A model generated the notes under the pieces. That model saw nothing but the letters and a program-made list of their open reading frames with translations. It was not told where the DNA came from and did not search any database. DNA of 45,716 nt from Bacteroidales bacterium UBA2800 (GTDB lineage: Bacteria > Bacteroidota > Bacteroidia > Bacteroidales > Paludibacteraceae): positions 55,632 through 101,347 of the forward strand of contig DEHM01000020.1 in NCBI GenBank assembly GCA_002351925.1, written 5' to 3'. The translations under genes were made by a program, and so were the position numbers. Shown here piece by piece: positions 37,965 through 45,687 of the stretch (its first letter is position 1; the number at the start of each line of letters is the position of its first letter).

Positions 37965-38948
37965 TCAGATACTCAGAGTCAGCAATGCCTGCCAAGCATC
38001 TTCCTTCACGTCTTTCTTCTGGTGGATTGCTTTGCTCAGCGGTACAAGGACGATATCGTCGTTCTGGATACCTACCATTACGTTGCGTTGTCCGTCCAGC
38101 AGCGCATAGATAGCTGCTACGCCCATACGCGAGGCCAGGATACGGTCGTAGGCCGAGGGGCTGCCGCCACGTTGCAGGTGACCCAGTACGGTCACGCGGG
38201 TGGAGTACTCGGGGTGTGCTTTCTCAATCATCTTCGCTACGGTAGCTGCACCGCCTTCTACGGCGTGCTCTTGTACCAGCACGATCGACGAGTTCTTCGT
38301 CTTGCGTCGGCCGTTGCCGATAGCGTCTTCTATCTGTTCCGGCACCGATTTACGCTCAGGGATGATCGCTGCCTCGCACCCGCCGGCAATAGCGGCGTTC
38401 AGGGTGAGGAAACCGGCGTTACGACCCATTATCTCCACTAGGAACACACGTTCGTGGGAAGTAGCGGTGTCGCGCAGCTTGTCGATACAGTCGGTGATAG
38501 TGCTCAGCGAGGTGTCGTAGCCGATAGTGGCGTCAGTGCCCCAGAGGTCGTTGTCGATCGTTCCGGGCAGACCGATCACGGGTACATCGTACTCTTGTGC
38601 GAAGAGGCGTCCGCCGGTGAAGGTGCCGTCGCCGCCAATCACGACGAGGGCGTCGATGTGCTCTTTCTGAATCGTCTTATAGGCTTTCTTACGTCCTTCG
38701 GGAGTCTGAAACTCCATGCAGCGAGCCGACTTGAGGATAGTTCCGCCGCGTTGGATGATGCCCGATACGTCTTGCGTCGTAAATTCTTTTATCTCGCCGT
38801 CAATCAGGCCCTGATAGCCGCGATAGATAGCCTTGACGCAGATACCCTGACTGATAGCGGTACGTGTCACGGCACGCACGGCGGCGTTCATTCCCGGTGC
38901 GTCACCGCCTGAGGTGAGTACACCAATCGTTTTAATCTTGTTGTCCAT
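37965..38948 (-). CDS. pfkA: 6-phosphofructokinase (ATP-dependent type)
   Basis: Phosphorylates fructose-6-phosphate to fructose-1,6-bisphosphate in glycolysis. 327 aa beginning MDNKIKTIGVLTSGGDAPGMNAAVRAV. The phosphoryl-donor site reads GGDGTFTG (Gly as in ATP enzymes, where PPi enzymes have GGDD) and the catalytic loop is PGTIDND (Gly where PPi enzymes have Lys). MGRNAGFL and the effector/substrate His-Arg region follow. Last gene of the porQ-cmk-ispH-pfkA operon, overlapping ispH by 17 nt. Confidence 0.96.
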   Translation of the reverse strand: MDNKIKTIGVLTSGGDAPGMNAAVRAVTRTAISQGICVKAIYRGYQGLIDGEIKEFTTQDVSGIIQRGGTILKSARCMEFQTPEGRKKAYKTIQKEHIDALVVIGGDGTFTGGRLFAQEYDVPVIGLPGTIDNDLWGTDATIGYDTSLSTITDCIDKLRDTATSHERVFLVEIMGRNAGFLTLNAAIAGGCEAAIIPERKSVPEQIEDAIGNGRRKTKNSSIVLVQEHAVEGGAATVAKMIEKAHPEYSTRVTVLGHLQRGGSPSAYDRILASRMGVAAIYALLDGQRNVMVGIQNDDIVLVPLSKAIHQKKDVKEDAWQALLTLSI

Positions 38949-39828
38949 GTTCTATGATTTTGTCTTTACATTGTTCCATTAGCCAGAGCGGTGTGCTGGT
39001 CGCCCCGCAGATACCTATCTTGGTAGTAGGCGTGATTGCCCGGAACAGTTGGTCGGGTATCTCGTCCGCGCTGCTGACGAACCAGGTCTGCTCGTTGGCT
39101 TCCTTGCAGTGGTTGTACAGCACGCGTGCGTTGCTGCTCTTTGTCCCGCCGACAAACAGCACGATATCGTTCGCCCGGGCAAACGCCTGCAACTCCTTCA
39201 CCCGGTTGGCCACGTTCCGGCAGATGGTGTCGTGGTATTCGAACGTCGGCCGCTCTTCTCGACATCTCCGGCGCGCCTCGATGGCCTCCACCAGCGCCTG
39301 AAAGCCCTCCACACTCTTCGTCGTCTGCGAGAAGAGGTATATCGGCCGCGTGAAGTCGATCCGCTCCAGCTGCTCGAGGTGCTCGATGACGATGGCGGTG
39401 TTGTTGGTCTGTCCTTGCAGTCCTATCACTTCCGCGTGGCCGGGTTGACCGTAGATCACTATCTGCGGCGGCAGCGCCTCGTCGTGGCGGTGTTGCTCGT
39501 AGCAGGCACGGATACGCTCCTGCAGTTTCTTGACGACAGGGCAGGTGGCGTCGATGATCTCGCAGCCGCGTTGTTGTGCTATCCAGTAGGTGGAAGGCGG
39601 CTCGCCGTGTGCACGCAGCAGCACGCGTGACTGCGAAGACAAGGTGCGCAGGTCGTCGTAGTCGATGGTCTGCAGACCCAGTTGCTCCAGCCGTTTCACC
39701 TCCTGCCCGTTGTGCACGATGTCGCCCAGACAGCAGAGCGGTCCTTTCCTCAGCTCACTCTCCGCCGCCTGGATGGCGCGAGTCACTCCAAAACAGAATC
39801 CGCTATTTGAATCGATCGAAATAGTCAT
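38932..39828 (-). CDS. ispH: 4-hydroxy-3-methylbut-2-enyl diphosphate reductase IspH
   Basis: Last enzyme of the MEP isoprenoid pathway, a [4Fe-4S] enzyme giving IPP and DMAPP. 298 aa. The three cluster cysteines are visible in GFCFGVTRAI (C12), DATCPVVKKLQE and TICRNVANRVKEL. Substrate residues lie in RAHGEPPS, GQPGHAEVIG and TTK, with SNARVLY near the end. Overlaps cmk (26 nt) and pfkA (17 nt). Confidence 0.96.
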   Translation of the reverse strand: MTISIDSNSGFCFGVTRAIQAAESELRKGPLCCLGDIVHNGQEVKRLEQLGLQTIDYDDLRTLSSQSRVLLRAHGEPPSTYWIAQQRGCEIIDATCPVVKKLQERIRACYEQHRHDEALPPQIVIYGQPGHAEVIGLQGQTNNTAIVIEHLEQLERIDFTRPIYLFSQTTKSVEGFQALVEAIEARRRCREERPTFEYHDTICRNVANRVKELQAFARANDIVLFVGGTKSSNARVLYNHCKEANEQTWFVSSADEIPDQLFRAITPTTKIGICGATSTPLWLMEQCKDKIIEHGQQD

Positions 39829-40465
39829 AGATGACCTTCATTTGCTGGTCAGGAGTCATGTCGCTGTTGTCCACTACGATGGCGTCCTCGGCCTGCCGCA
39901 ACGGACTCTCCGCACGGTGCGTATCGCGATAGTCGCGGTCGTTGACATCCTTCAGCACCTCTTCGAAGACGGGGCTCTGCCCTTTCTCTTTCAGCTCGTC
40001 GAAGCGGCGTTGGGCGCGCACCTCCGGCCGGGCGGTCAGAAACAGTTTCAGCTCCGCTTGCGGGAAGACGACGGTGCCTATGTCGCGGCCGTCCATCACG
40101 ATACCTTTCTCTATGCCCATCTTCTGCTGTTGCGCCACGAGGAACGCACGCACTTCGCGTATCTGCGATATCTCGCTGGCGCGGTTGCCTACCTCCAGGG
40201 TGCGTATCTGCCCTTCCACATCTTCGCCGCAGAGCGTCACGTGTTGCGCACCGTCCACCAGGCGGAAGCCCACTTCTATCTGCGGCAAGGCAGCCAGGAT
40301 AGCCGCTTCGTCTTTCAGGCCCTTACGCAGGGTATAGAGCCCGATGGCGCGGTACATAGCGCCTGTGTCCACGTAGGTATACCCGGCATAGCGTGCCAGC
40401 GCTTTTGCGATAGTAGATTTCCCGCAGGAAGAATAGCCGTCTATCGCTACGATTATTTTTTCCAT
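39803..40465 (-). CDS. cmk: (d)CMP kinase
   Basis: Phosphorylates CMP and dCMP, 220 aa. The P-loop is GYSSCGKSTIAKALA (residues 10-24), followed by YVDTGAMYRAIGLY, GRDIGTVVFPQAELKLFLTA and the RDYRDTHRAESPLRQAEDAIVVDNSDMT block typical of Cmk. Start ATG 40465 lies 5 nt downstream of a heptamer array that fills most of the 43-nt gap after porQ. Confidence 0.96.
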   Translation of the reverse strand: MEKIIVAIDGYSSCGKSTIAKALARYAGYTYVDTGAMYRAIGLYTLRKGLKDEAAILAALPQIEVGFRLVDGAQHVTLCGEDVEGQIRTLEVGNRASEISQIREVRAFLVAQQQKMGIEKGIVMDGRDIGTVVFPQAELKLFLTARPEVRAQRRFDELKEKGQSPVFEEVLKDVNDRDYRDTHRAESPLRQAEDAIVVDNSDMTPDQQMKVIYDYFDRFK

Positions 40466-40469
40466 ATAT

Positions 40470-40497
40470 CTGAAATCTGAATTCTGAATTCTGACAT
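40470..40497. repeat. Heptamer array AATTCAG x4 in the porQ-cmk gap
   Basis: Plus strand CTGAAAT, CTGAATT, CTGAATT, CTGACAT. It fills 28 of the 43 nt between the two genes. Confidence 0.88.
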
Positions 40498-40508
40498 CTT
40501 ATAACGAG

Positions 40509-41648
40509 CTACTTCAGTAGCGAGTTAATATCAAGTGTTAACCCCGCCTGAACGGAGAAGTTCGATTTGGTGAGTTGGCTGACTGCCAGGTTGATGCGTG
40601 CCTGTTTGATCTTGACACCTGCGCCCAGCGCAAAACCCGCCAGCGACTTCTGGTCCGACAGGTTCAGCTCGGCACGCCGACGGTGGTTGTAGCTGAAGGC
40701 GATATAGAACTTCTCGCTCTTCGGCACTACCTCGATACACCAGATCGTGTGGCGGAACAACATGTCGTACCACTTCACGTCGTGCGGCACGATGTCGCCG
40801 GTCGTCGGACTCTTGTCCAGACTTGTCCACTCGTAGTTCAGGTACCAGGTCTGCATGTTGTGTATCTGCATGTGGAAGCGCAGCGGTGCATGCTTCACGC
40901 GGTAGGTGAGTCCCAACTGCAGGTTCAGCGGCAGTATCTCGCTGGGACGGTTGTCGTCGGCGTAGAAACGCTTCAGCTGCCAACCTATGTTCTGCAACAC
41001 CAGTCCCATCTGGAAGGTAGAGTCTTTGGTCTGGAAATGAGCGCCAATGTCCGCGCCGATGGCGAAAGAGGTGTAGTGCTCGTAGATGCTGTACACGGGC
41101 TTCAGACTCACGCCTACTTTCCAGCACGGGTGCAGCTGTCGCGCGTACATCACGTCTATCAGTATGTCGCGTGCGCCGAACGTCCCGCCGGTCTGCACTC
41201 CGTTCTCGTCGGCATAGGCCATTCGGCCGTAGTCCAGATAATGAATGCCTACGGCAAAATAGTTGGGCTTCGCCGGCTTGCCGCTCAGCACTTCTTTGGC
41301 CGCCTCTCCGTCACCCGTCACCGGTGCCCCGTCACCCCTTAAGCTTTTCACATCGCCGAAGTTATGTCCGTAGAGCGCGCTGCCGAACATGGTGCCGGGC
41401 AGGTAGTAGCAGAAGTTGAGCTGCAGCACCTGGTGCGTCTCGTTATGCAGCAGGGCGGGGTTGCACATACCCATACTCACGTCGCCGTTGCTCAGGCTGA
41501 CGTTGCTTCCGCCCAGCGCGTGGATACGTGCAGAAGCGGGCAGACCCAAGAACGAGAACACCGATCTACCGGCATTCGACACCTGACCGTAAGTACAAAG
41601 CGACAATGTACAAAGGACCACAATCAGTATGTTTCTACGTATAGCCAC
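40509..41648 (-). CDS. porQ: Type IX secretion system protein PorQ
   Basis: Outer-membrane beta-barrel of the PorV/PorQ family that acts in the T9SS attachment machinery. 379 aa. I place the start at GTG 41648, giving signal peptide MAIRRNILIVVLCTLSLCTYGQ; the only longer start (TTG 41675) lies within the promoter -7 box. Landmarks are the N-terminal RSVFSFLGLPASARIHALGG and SMGMCNPALL, and the C-terminal FALGAGVKIKQARINLAVSQ barrel strands. Residues around RGDGAPVTGDGEAAK are encoded by a heptamer array. The order porQ-cmk-ispH-pfkA is a known Bacteroidales arrangement. Confidence 0.92.
   Translation of the reverse strand: MAIRRNILIVVLCTLSLCTYGQVSNAGRSVFSFLGLPASARIHALGGSNVSLSNGDVSMGMCNPALLHNETHQVLQLNFCYYLPGTMFGSALYGHNFGDVKSLRGDGAPVTGDGEAAKEVLSGKPAKPNYFAVGIHYLDYGRMAYADENGVQTGGTFGARDILIDVMYARQLHPCWKVGVSLKPVYSIYEHYTSFAIGADIGAHFQTKDSTFQMGLVLQNIGWQLKRFYADDNRPSEILPLNLQLGLTYRVKHAPLRFHMQIHNMQTWYLNYEWTSLDKSPTTGDIVPHDVKWYDMLFRHTIWCIEVVPKSEKFYIAFSYNHRRRAELNLSDQKSLAGFALGAGVKIKQARINLAVSQLTKSNFSVQAGLTLDINSLLK
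41309..41336 (-). repeat. Heptamer array GGTGACG x4 inside porQ
   Basis: Plus strand CGTCACC, CGTCACC, GGTGCCC, CGTCACC. It encodes GDGAPVTGDGE in frame and uses the same heptamer family as uvrA 24090-24117. Confidence 0.85.
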
Positions 41649-41672
41649 ACTTCCGCATATTAATATTCGCCG

Positions 41673-41704
41673 CAAAATTACTACAAAAATTTCAAATGTG
41701 CAAG
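41673..41704 (-). promoter_or_regulatory. Bacteroidetes-type promoter of the porQ operon
   Basis: Minus strand CTTG (41701-41704), 20-nt spacer, TAATTTTG (41673-41680). Its position shows that the porQ start must lie downstream of about 41666. Confidence 0.78.
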
Positions 41705-41866
41705 ATTTTTAGCGAAAAAAGTCATCTAAGCTTGCCTTTTCTGTTTTCGGGCTCGCACATAGGCGGTTTAGTCCATCGCCGGTACTCTCTCTACGTTCGT
41801 GCCGTAGTTCGACCCGCGCGTCCGGCACCTTTCGTGAAAGCTGCCGCCCCGCCCGCTCGGTCTCAA
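41705..41866. other. Intergenic stretch upstream of the first 218-bp repeat
   Basis: GC-rich sequence with no feature I can support. Short frames on both strands (for example 63 aa on the minus strand, ending SLDDFFR) lack a promoter and run into the repeat. I see no convincing RNA gene. Confidence 0.5.
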
Positions 41867-42084
41867 TGCGGGTGTAGCGCCATGTGATGCGTATGTCCAT
41901 TCCGGCGGATTACATCCGCCATTTGGGGGCTGTTACCTGCGGTGCTGTTTCTATTTGGTCTATTAGTAGGGGATGTCATCCCCGGTTCTTCGTCCTTTTC
42001 CCGCATTTGCATGCGGGCTTTGTCCATTGCGTCCAAATATTATTTGGACATTTTTCTCAGAAAAATATCCCTTCTCTTGCACAT
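41867..42084. repeat. 218-bp direct repeat, copy 1
   Basis: Identical to 42411-42628 over 218 bp. Contains five palindromes: GGCGGATTACATCCGCC (41904-41920), GGGGATGTCATCCCC (41969-41983, directly after CTATTAGTAG at 41960-41969), CCCGCATTTGCATGCGGG (42000-42017), GTCCAAATATTATTTGGAC (42031-42049), and ATTTTTCTCAGAAAAAT (42050-42066). It ends inside the spacer of the KilA-N promoter. Confidence 0.95.
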
Positions 42085-42107
42085 GTCAATTTTTTGTAGT
42101 ACCTTTG
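42076..42107 (+). promoter_or_regulatory. Promoter of the KilA-N fragment
   Basis: CTTG (42076-42079), 20-nt spacer, TACCTTTG (42100-42107), followed by CACCCGCAAAGG. The -33 box is inside repeat copy 1 and the -7 box outside it. Confidence 0.78.
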
Positions 42108-42152
42108 CACCCGCAAAGGTTTTGCTAACCCATAAAACTGCAAGGACACAAT

Positions 42153-42407
42153 ATGGCAAATAAATTGAATGTACAAGGAACAGAGATTACCCTCATATCG
42201 GATATGGGGAATGATTATATTTGCTTGACAGACATGGCTGGAGCGAAAAGCGATGAGGTACGCGCTGCAGATGTAATCAAAAATTGGTTACGCAATCGTT
42301 ATACGATTGAGTTCCTTGGTACGTGGGAACAAATCCACAATCCCAATTTTAATGTGGTCGAATTTGACCACTTTAGAATGCACGCAGGTTTGCCTCTTTT
42401 GTCGTGA
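42153..42407 (+). pseudogene. Truncated KilA-N domain protein
   Basis: 84 aa that match only the N-terminal part of the KilA-N DNA-binding domain: NKLNVQGTEITLISDMGNDYICLTDMA, KSDEVRAADVIKNWLRNRYTIEFLGTWEQIHNPNFN and VEFDHFR. Complete Bacteroidetes KilA-N proteins are several-fold longer. Homology seems to fade just before the stop, and the second 218-bp repeat begins 4 bp after it, so the gene looks cut off by repeat insertion or recombination. It is AT-rich relative to neighbours and probably came from a phage or mobile element. A short expressed domain cannot be excluded because the promoter is intact. Confidence 0.78.
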
Positions 42408-42410
42408 GCT

Positions 42411-42628
42411 TGCGGGTGTAGCGCCATGTGATGCGTATGTCCATTCCGGCGGATTACATCCGCCATTTGGGGGCTGTTACCTGCGGTGCTGTTTCTATTT
42501 GGTCTATTAGTAGGGGATGTCATCCCCGGTTCTTCGTCCTTTTCCCGCATTTGCATGCGGGCTTTGTCCATTGCGTCCAAATATTATTTGGACATTTTTC
42601 TCAGAAAAATATCCCTTCTCTTGCACAT
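42411..42628. repeat. 218-bp direct repeat, copy 2
   Basis: Exact copy of 41867-42084, 544 bp downstream in the same orientation. It ends inside the spacer of the caspase gene's promoter at the same promoter position as copy 1. Confidence 0.95.
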
Positions 42629-42651
42629 ATCAAAATTTTTCTGTACCTTTG
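42620..42651 (+). promoter_or_regulatory. Promoter of the LRR-caspase operon
   Basis: CTTG (42620-42623, inside repeat copy 2), 20-nt spacer, TACCTTTG (42644-42651), followed by CAGCCGCAAAGG. Confidence 0.8.
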
Positions 42652-42700
42652 CAGCCGCAAAGGTTTTTGCAATAACGGCCGAAAAAACAATACCTAAAAT

Positions 42701-44326
42701 ATGAAACGACTCTTTTTTATATTCGCAGTTTTTGTAAGTTATGTCTATACATTTGCCCAAAATGAATCCTTTCGTGGGCATTTGATTGATACTACCGGCA
42801 TCACGTATCATATCGACGAATACTCGCGCACAGCAGAAGTGGTGGCCTTGGGGTCTGTGATGTCTCCATTAGCGCCAGTAATGGGAGCAGCTGGTATGGG
42901 TATTGCAGACAAAATGATGGAAAACAAAATCCACAAAACATTTGACGGAGATGTTGTTATTCCATCTACTATAGCATATAAGAGAACTACGTGTGTCGTC
43001 ACATCGATAGGTAAATCTGCTTTTGCTGAGAATGACAAGTTGTATTCTATCACAATCCCAACGAGTGTCACTTCTATAGGCGAGAATGCGTTTGGCAATT
43101 GTAAGAACCTATCGGCAGTATTTCTTTCTGATAATATAACTGTTATTGAGAGGCGTGCCTTTGCCGGGTGCAAGCGTCTTAGGTTTATCATGCTTCCTGA
43201 AAAAATCCACAATCTTGGCGATTATGCGTTTGCTTGGAGTGGATTAGAGGAGGTGATATTAGGCCGTGTTGATACGATAGGCCAGAATGTATTCTACAAA
43301 TGCAAACTGAAGGAATTGACACATGCAGAAGGTTTTAGTCCGGCTCCATTCAAAATTCCGAGCTCTGTACAACTGACAACATACAATTCGACTAATACTC
43401 CCTACACACCGGAGAAACGAGAGCAATTAGCTCAGGCACATGGGCTTATCAACAAGCCTACTGCAAAAAAAGAAAAGGTGGTTGAGAAAGGTAATAGTAT
43501 ACATACCGCAGAAGCACCCATTGAGCCTTCTCCTGCAGCAAAGAAATCCGAAGTAGACATAAACATTCCTGTTGGTGACATTTCCAGCCCAAACACTTTT
43601 GCTATTATCTTTGCTAACGAGGACTATAAGAATGTTGCAAAGGTGCCATTTGCCAAGAATGATGGCACGATATTCCGCAAATACTGCCAACGCACTTTGG
43701 GAATACCGGCAACGAATATCCGTTATATAGAAAACGCGTCGCTCAACGATATCCGTATCCAGTTGGCTTGGTTGGAAGACGTGTGTGAAGCGTTTGAGGG
43801 GAAGGCTTCTGTTATTGTCTATTATGCAGGGCATGGTATTCCGGACGAGAAATCACAGGTGGCATATCTCTTGCCTACAGACGGAGATAGTCGCTATATT
43901 ACTACCGGTTACAAACTCGACGATCTATACGCTACGCTCGGTAATATGCCGGCATCGCAGATAACCGTCTTTATGGATGCCTGCTTCTCAGGAAGTAAGC
44001 GCGAGGATGGTATGTTAGCTGAGGCGCGTGGCGTAGCCCTCAAAGCCAAATCCGGTGTGCCGCAAGGCAATATGGTGGTTTTCTCGGCCGCACAGGGCAA
44101 CGAGACAGCCTATCCAAATCGTGAGCAACAACACGGACTCTTTACCTACTATCTGCTCAAGAAACTCCAAGAGACCAAGGGCAATATAGATCTGAAGTCT
44201 CTTGGCGACTATGTAACCAAACAGGTGAGTCAACAATCGCTTCTTTTGAATAACAAGAAGCAAACACCCTGTGTCACTCCCTCTGCGAGTGTAGGCACAG
44301 ATTGGCAATCCTGGAAATTGAAATAA
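42701..44326 (+). CDS. Exported LRR protein with a C-terminal caspase-like (C14) peptidase domain
   Basis: 541 aa with a signal peptide (MKRLFFIFAVFVSYVYTFAQ). Residues about 95-235 are BspA-type LRR_5 repeats (IPTSVTSIGENAFGNCKNL). A Pro/Lys/Ser linker (about 240-295) leads to a caspase-like domain (about 300-541): FAIIFANEDYKNVAKVPFAKNDG, catalytic His378 in VIVYYAGHG and Cys428 in MDACFSG. Both catalytic residues are present, so it should be an active cysteine peptidase with Arg, Lys or Asp specificity. The gene is more AT-rich than the housekeeping genes. The DUF4384 gene follows 1 nt later, implying a shared role. Extracytoplasmic location follows from the signal peptide. Confidence 0.9.
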   Translation: MKRLFFIFAVFVSYVYTFAQNESFRGHLIDTTGITYHIDEYSRTAEVVALGSVMSPLAPVMGAAGMGIADKMMENKIHKTFDGDVVIPSTIAYKRTTCVVTSIGKSAFAENDKLYSITIPTSVTSIGENAFGNCKNLSAVFLSDNITVIERRAFAGCKRLRFIMLPEKIHNLGDYAFAWSGLEEVILGRVDTIGQNVFYKCKLKELTHAEGFSPAPFKIPSSVQLTTYNSTNTPYTPEKREQLAQAHGLINKPTAKKEKVVEKGNSIHTAEAPIEPSPAAKKSEVDINIPVGDISSPNTFAIIFANEDYKNVAKVPFAKNDGTIFRKYCQRTLGIPATNIRYIENASLNDIRIQLAWLEDVCEAFEGKASVIVYYAGHGIPDEKSQVAYLLPTDGDSRYITTGYKLDDLYATLGNMPASQITVFMDACFSGSKREDGMLAEARGVALKAKSGVPQGNMVVFSAAQGNETAYPNREQQHGLFTYYLLKKLQETKGNIDLKSLGDYVTKQVSQQSLLLNNKKQTPCVTPSASVGTDWQSWKLK

Positions 44327-44327
44327 T

Positions 44328-45200
44328 ATGATGAAACGAATCTTCCTATATGGCCTTCTCACGTTGATGACCTTGCCGCTCTTCGCGGCGAGCGATATCG
44401 TACGTGTCTCGGCCACCTATGAGTATATCTCCGATAATGCCCGCGAGACGCCAGAACAGGCTGAACAGACGGCTATCGAACGCGCCAAACAGAAGGCGCT
44501 GGAAGAGCATTTTGGCGTAGATGTCACGGCTGTCACCAACACGCTCATCACCAACAACAGCCAACACTCTGAGGCCAATGTATTCTCTATCGGCGAGACG
44601 GCCGTGCGCGGCGAGTGGATTGAGACAACCAAGGAGCAAGTGCTTGAGAAATCGTTCATCAACGGCTTTTGGATGGTACGGGTGCGCGTAGAAGGACGTG
44701 CGCGTAGCCATACTACCGCCAAGGCCGACATCCGCTATGCTTTCGTCAAAGATGTGCAAGATATGGAATCGCCTGTCACTTTCCGTGATGGCAACGACCT
44801 CTTCTTACGCTTCTCTTCGCCCGTAGCCGGCTATCTGTGTGTTTATCTGGTGGACGAGGCGCAGAATGCCTACTGCCTGTTACCCTATATGAGCCAGCAA
44901 ACGGGTAGCCAGCCTATTGAGGCCAACAAGGACTATCTTTTCTTCTCTGAGCGCCATGAACGCGGAGCGCAGGAATATACGCTCAATACCGAACGTTCGT
45001 CCGAGCAGAATGCCTTCTACGTCATCTTCTCGCCCAACAACTTCACCAAGGCTGCCGACCACCAAGCCGGTAAGAACTTCCGTGACGAGCAACTGCCGCG
45101 TGAACTGACCTACGAAGCGCTCCTCAAATGGCTATCTCGCGTCCAAACGAAAGACCCGCAACTTCTTGTCAAACGCGATGTCATCACCATCCGCAAATGA
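44328..45200 (+). CDS. Exported DUF4384 protein, partner of the caspase gene
   Basis: 290 aa with a signal peptide (MMKRIFLYGLLTLMTLPLFA); ATG 44331 is an equally good start. The N-terminal half (QAEQTAIERAKQKALEEHFG, then VTNTLITNN and VRVEGRAR) resembles the LPP20-like domain. The C-terminal half fits DUF4384 (DGNDLFLRFSSPVAGYLCVYLVDEAQNAYCLLPY, then NKDYLFFSE). In many bacteria caspase and DUF4384 domains are fused or adjacent, so the pair here is a split version of a recurring combination. Function unknown. Confidence 0.82.
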   Translation: MMKRIFLYGLLTLMTLPLFAASDIVRVSATYEYISDNARETPEQAEQTAIERAKQKALEEHFGVDVTAVTNTLITNNSQHSEANVFSIGETAVRGEWIETTKEQVLEKSFINGFWMVRVRVEGRARSHTTAKADIRYAFVKDVQDMESPVTFRDGNDLFLRFSSPVAGYLCVYLVDEAQNAYCLLPYMSQQTGSQPIEANKDYLFFSERHERGAQEYTLNTERSSEQNAFYVIFSPNNFTKAADHQAGKNFRDEQLPRELTYEALLKWLSRVQTKDPQLLVKRDVITIRK

Positions 45201-45239
45201 ACTGGTAACAGACCGTTACCAATTAAAATAATCCTTTGT
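45201..45239 (+). terminator. Weak hairpin after the caspase operon
   Basis: TGGTAAC, AGACC loop, GTTACCA forms a 7-bp stem starting 2-3 nt after the stop codon. No T-tract follows, so termination is uncertain. Confidence 0.35.
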
Positions 45240-45332
45240 CTATTAGTAGGGCAATCTGATTGCCCGCTCTTGGCTATCCACTCTTTGGCGCTATCCCGCC
45301 AAATCTCTCTCCGAGGCGCACTCGCGCCTCGG
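45240..45332. repeat. CTATTAGTAG box followed by three hairpins
   Basis: CTATTAGTAG (45240-45249) abuts GGGCAATCTGATTGCCC (45249-45265). Next come TTTGGCG/CGCCAAA (45284-45303) and CCGAGGCG/CGCCTCGG (45311-45332). The layout matches the 218-bp repeats, but the palindromes differ. Confidence 0.75.
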
Positions 45333-45478
45333 TTTGTTTATTCCTTTCTCCCTCGTCGTCTCCTCATCTCGAAGCCTCGAGGTCTCTCTACTCAACCGCA
45401 TTTGACTTTGAAAAATTGCATTGAGAAAAGTGAGATTTCTCATAATTCTCACAATTCTCATGTAAATTTTTGCATGGC

Positions 45479-45564
45479 GATATTGACGATATTGGCGATA
45501 TCGCCACTTTCGCCAACTTCGCCACTTTCGCCACTTCCGCCACTCTCGCCACTTCCGCCAATGC
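45479..45564. repeat. 9-bp tandem repeat, about nine units
   Basis: After gatattgac, gatattggc and gatat come seven units: CGCCACTTT, CGCCAACTT, CGCCACTTT, CGCCACTTC, CGCCACTCT, CGCCACTTC, CGCCAATGC. On the minus strand one frame reads as W-R-K repeats. Confidence 0.88.
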
Positions 45565-45573
45565 TTATTTTTA

Positions 45574-45687
45574 GCCTGTATCTTTTTTGTGCCATCTCTA
45601 CTCTCGGCTTGTATCTTTTTTGAGTAACTCTGTGTCTGGCCTGTATCTTTTTTTTCTGCTCTCACACCTTAGCCTGTATCTTTTTTT
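45574..45687. repeat. 33-bp-period repeats of GCCTGTATCTTTTTT, four copies
   Basis: Copies start at 45574, 45607 (one mismatch), 45639 and 45672, spaced 33, 32 and 33 bp, with 16-18-bp non-identical T/C-rich sequence between them. The remaining 516-bp segment from 45201 to the window end holds no gene I can support. Confidence 0.8.

Noticed and set aside
41709..41900. 63-aa frames on both strands beside repeat copy 1
   Set aside because: No promoter, overlapping on opposite strands, and the ends fall in the 218-bp repeat. The minus-strand version ending SLDDFFR is the better of the two but is not supportable.
41884..42099. 71-aa frame inside repeat copy 1, found again as an 89-aa frame in copy 2
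   Set aside because: The sequence is mostly palindromes, and the frame ends differently in the two copies. DNA structure explains it better than coding.
45291..45665. 124-aa minus-strand frame with W-R-K and KKIQA repeats
   Set aside because: It is generated by the 9-bp and 33-bp-period repeats, has no promoter of the type seen elsewhere and no family resemblance.
45574..45687. CRISPR array
   Set aside because: Repeats are about 15 bp with T-runs and the intervals are only 16-18 bp, too short for CRISPR spacers. No cas gene is present.
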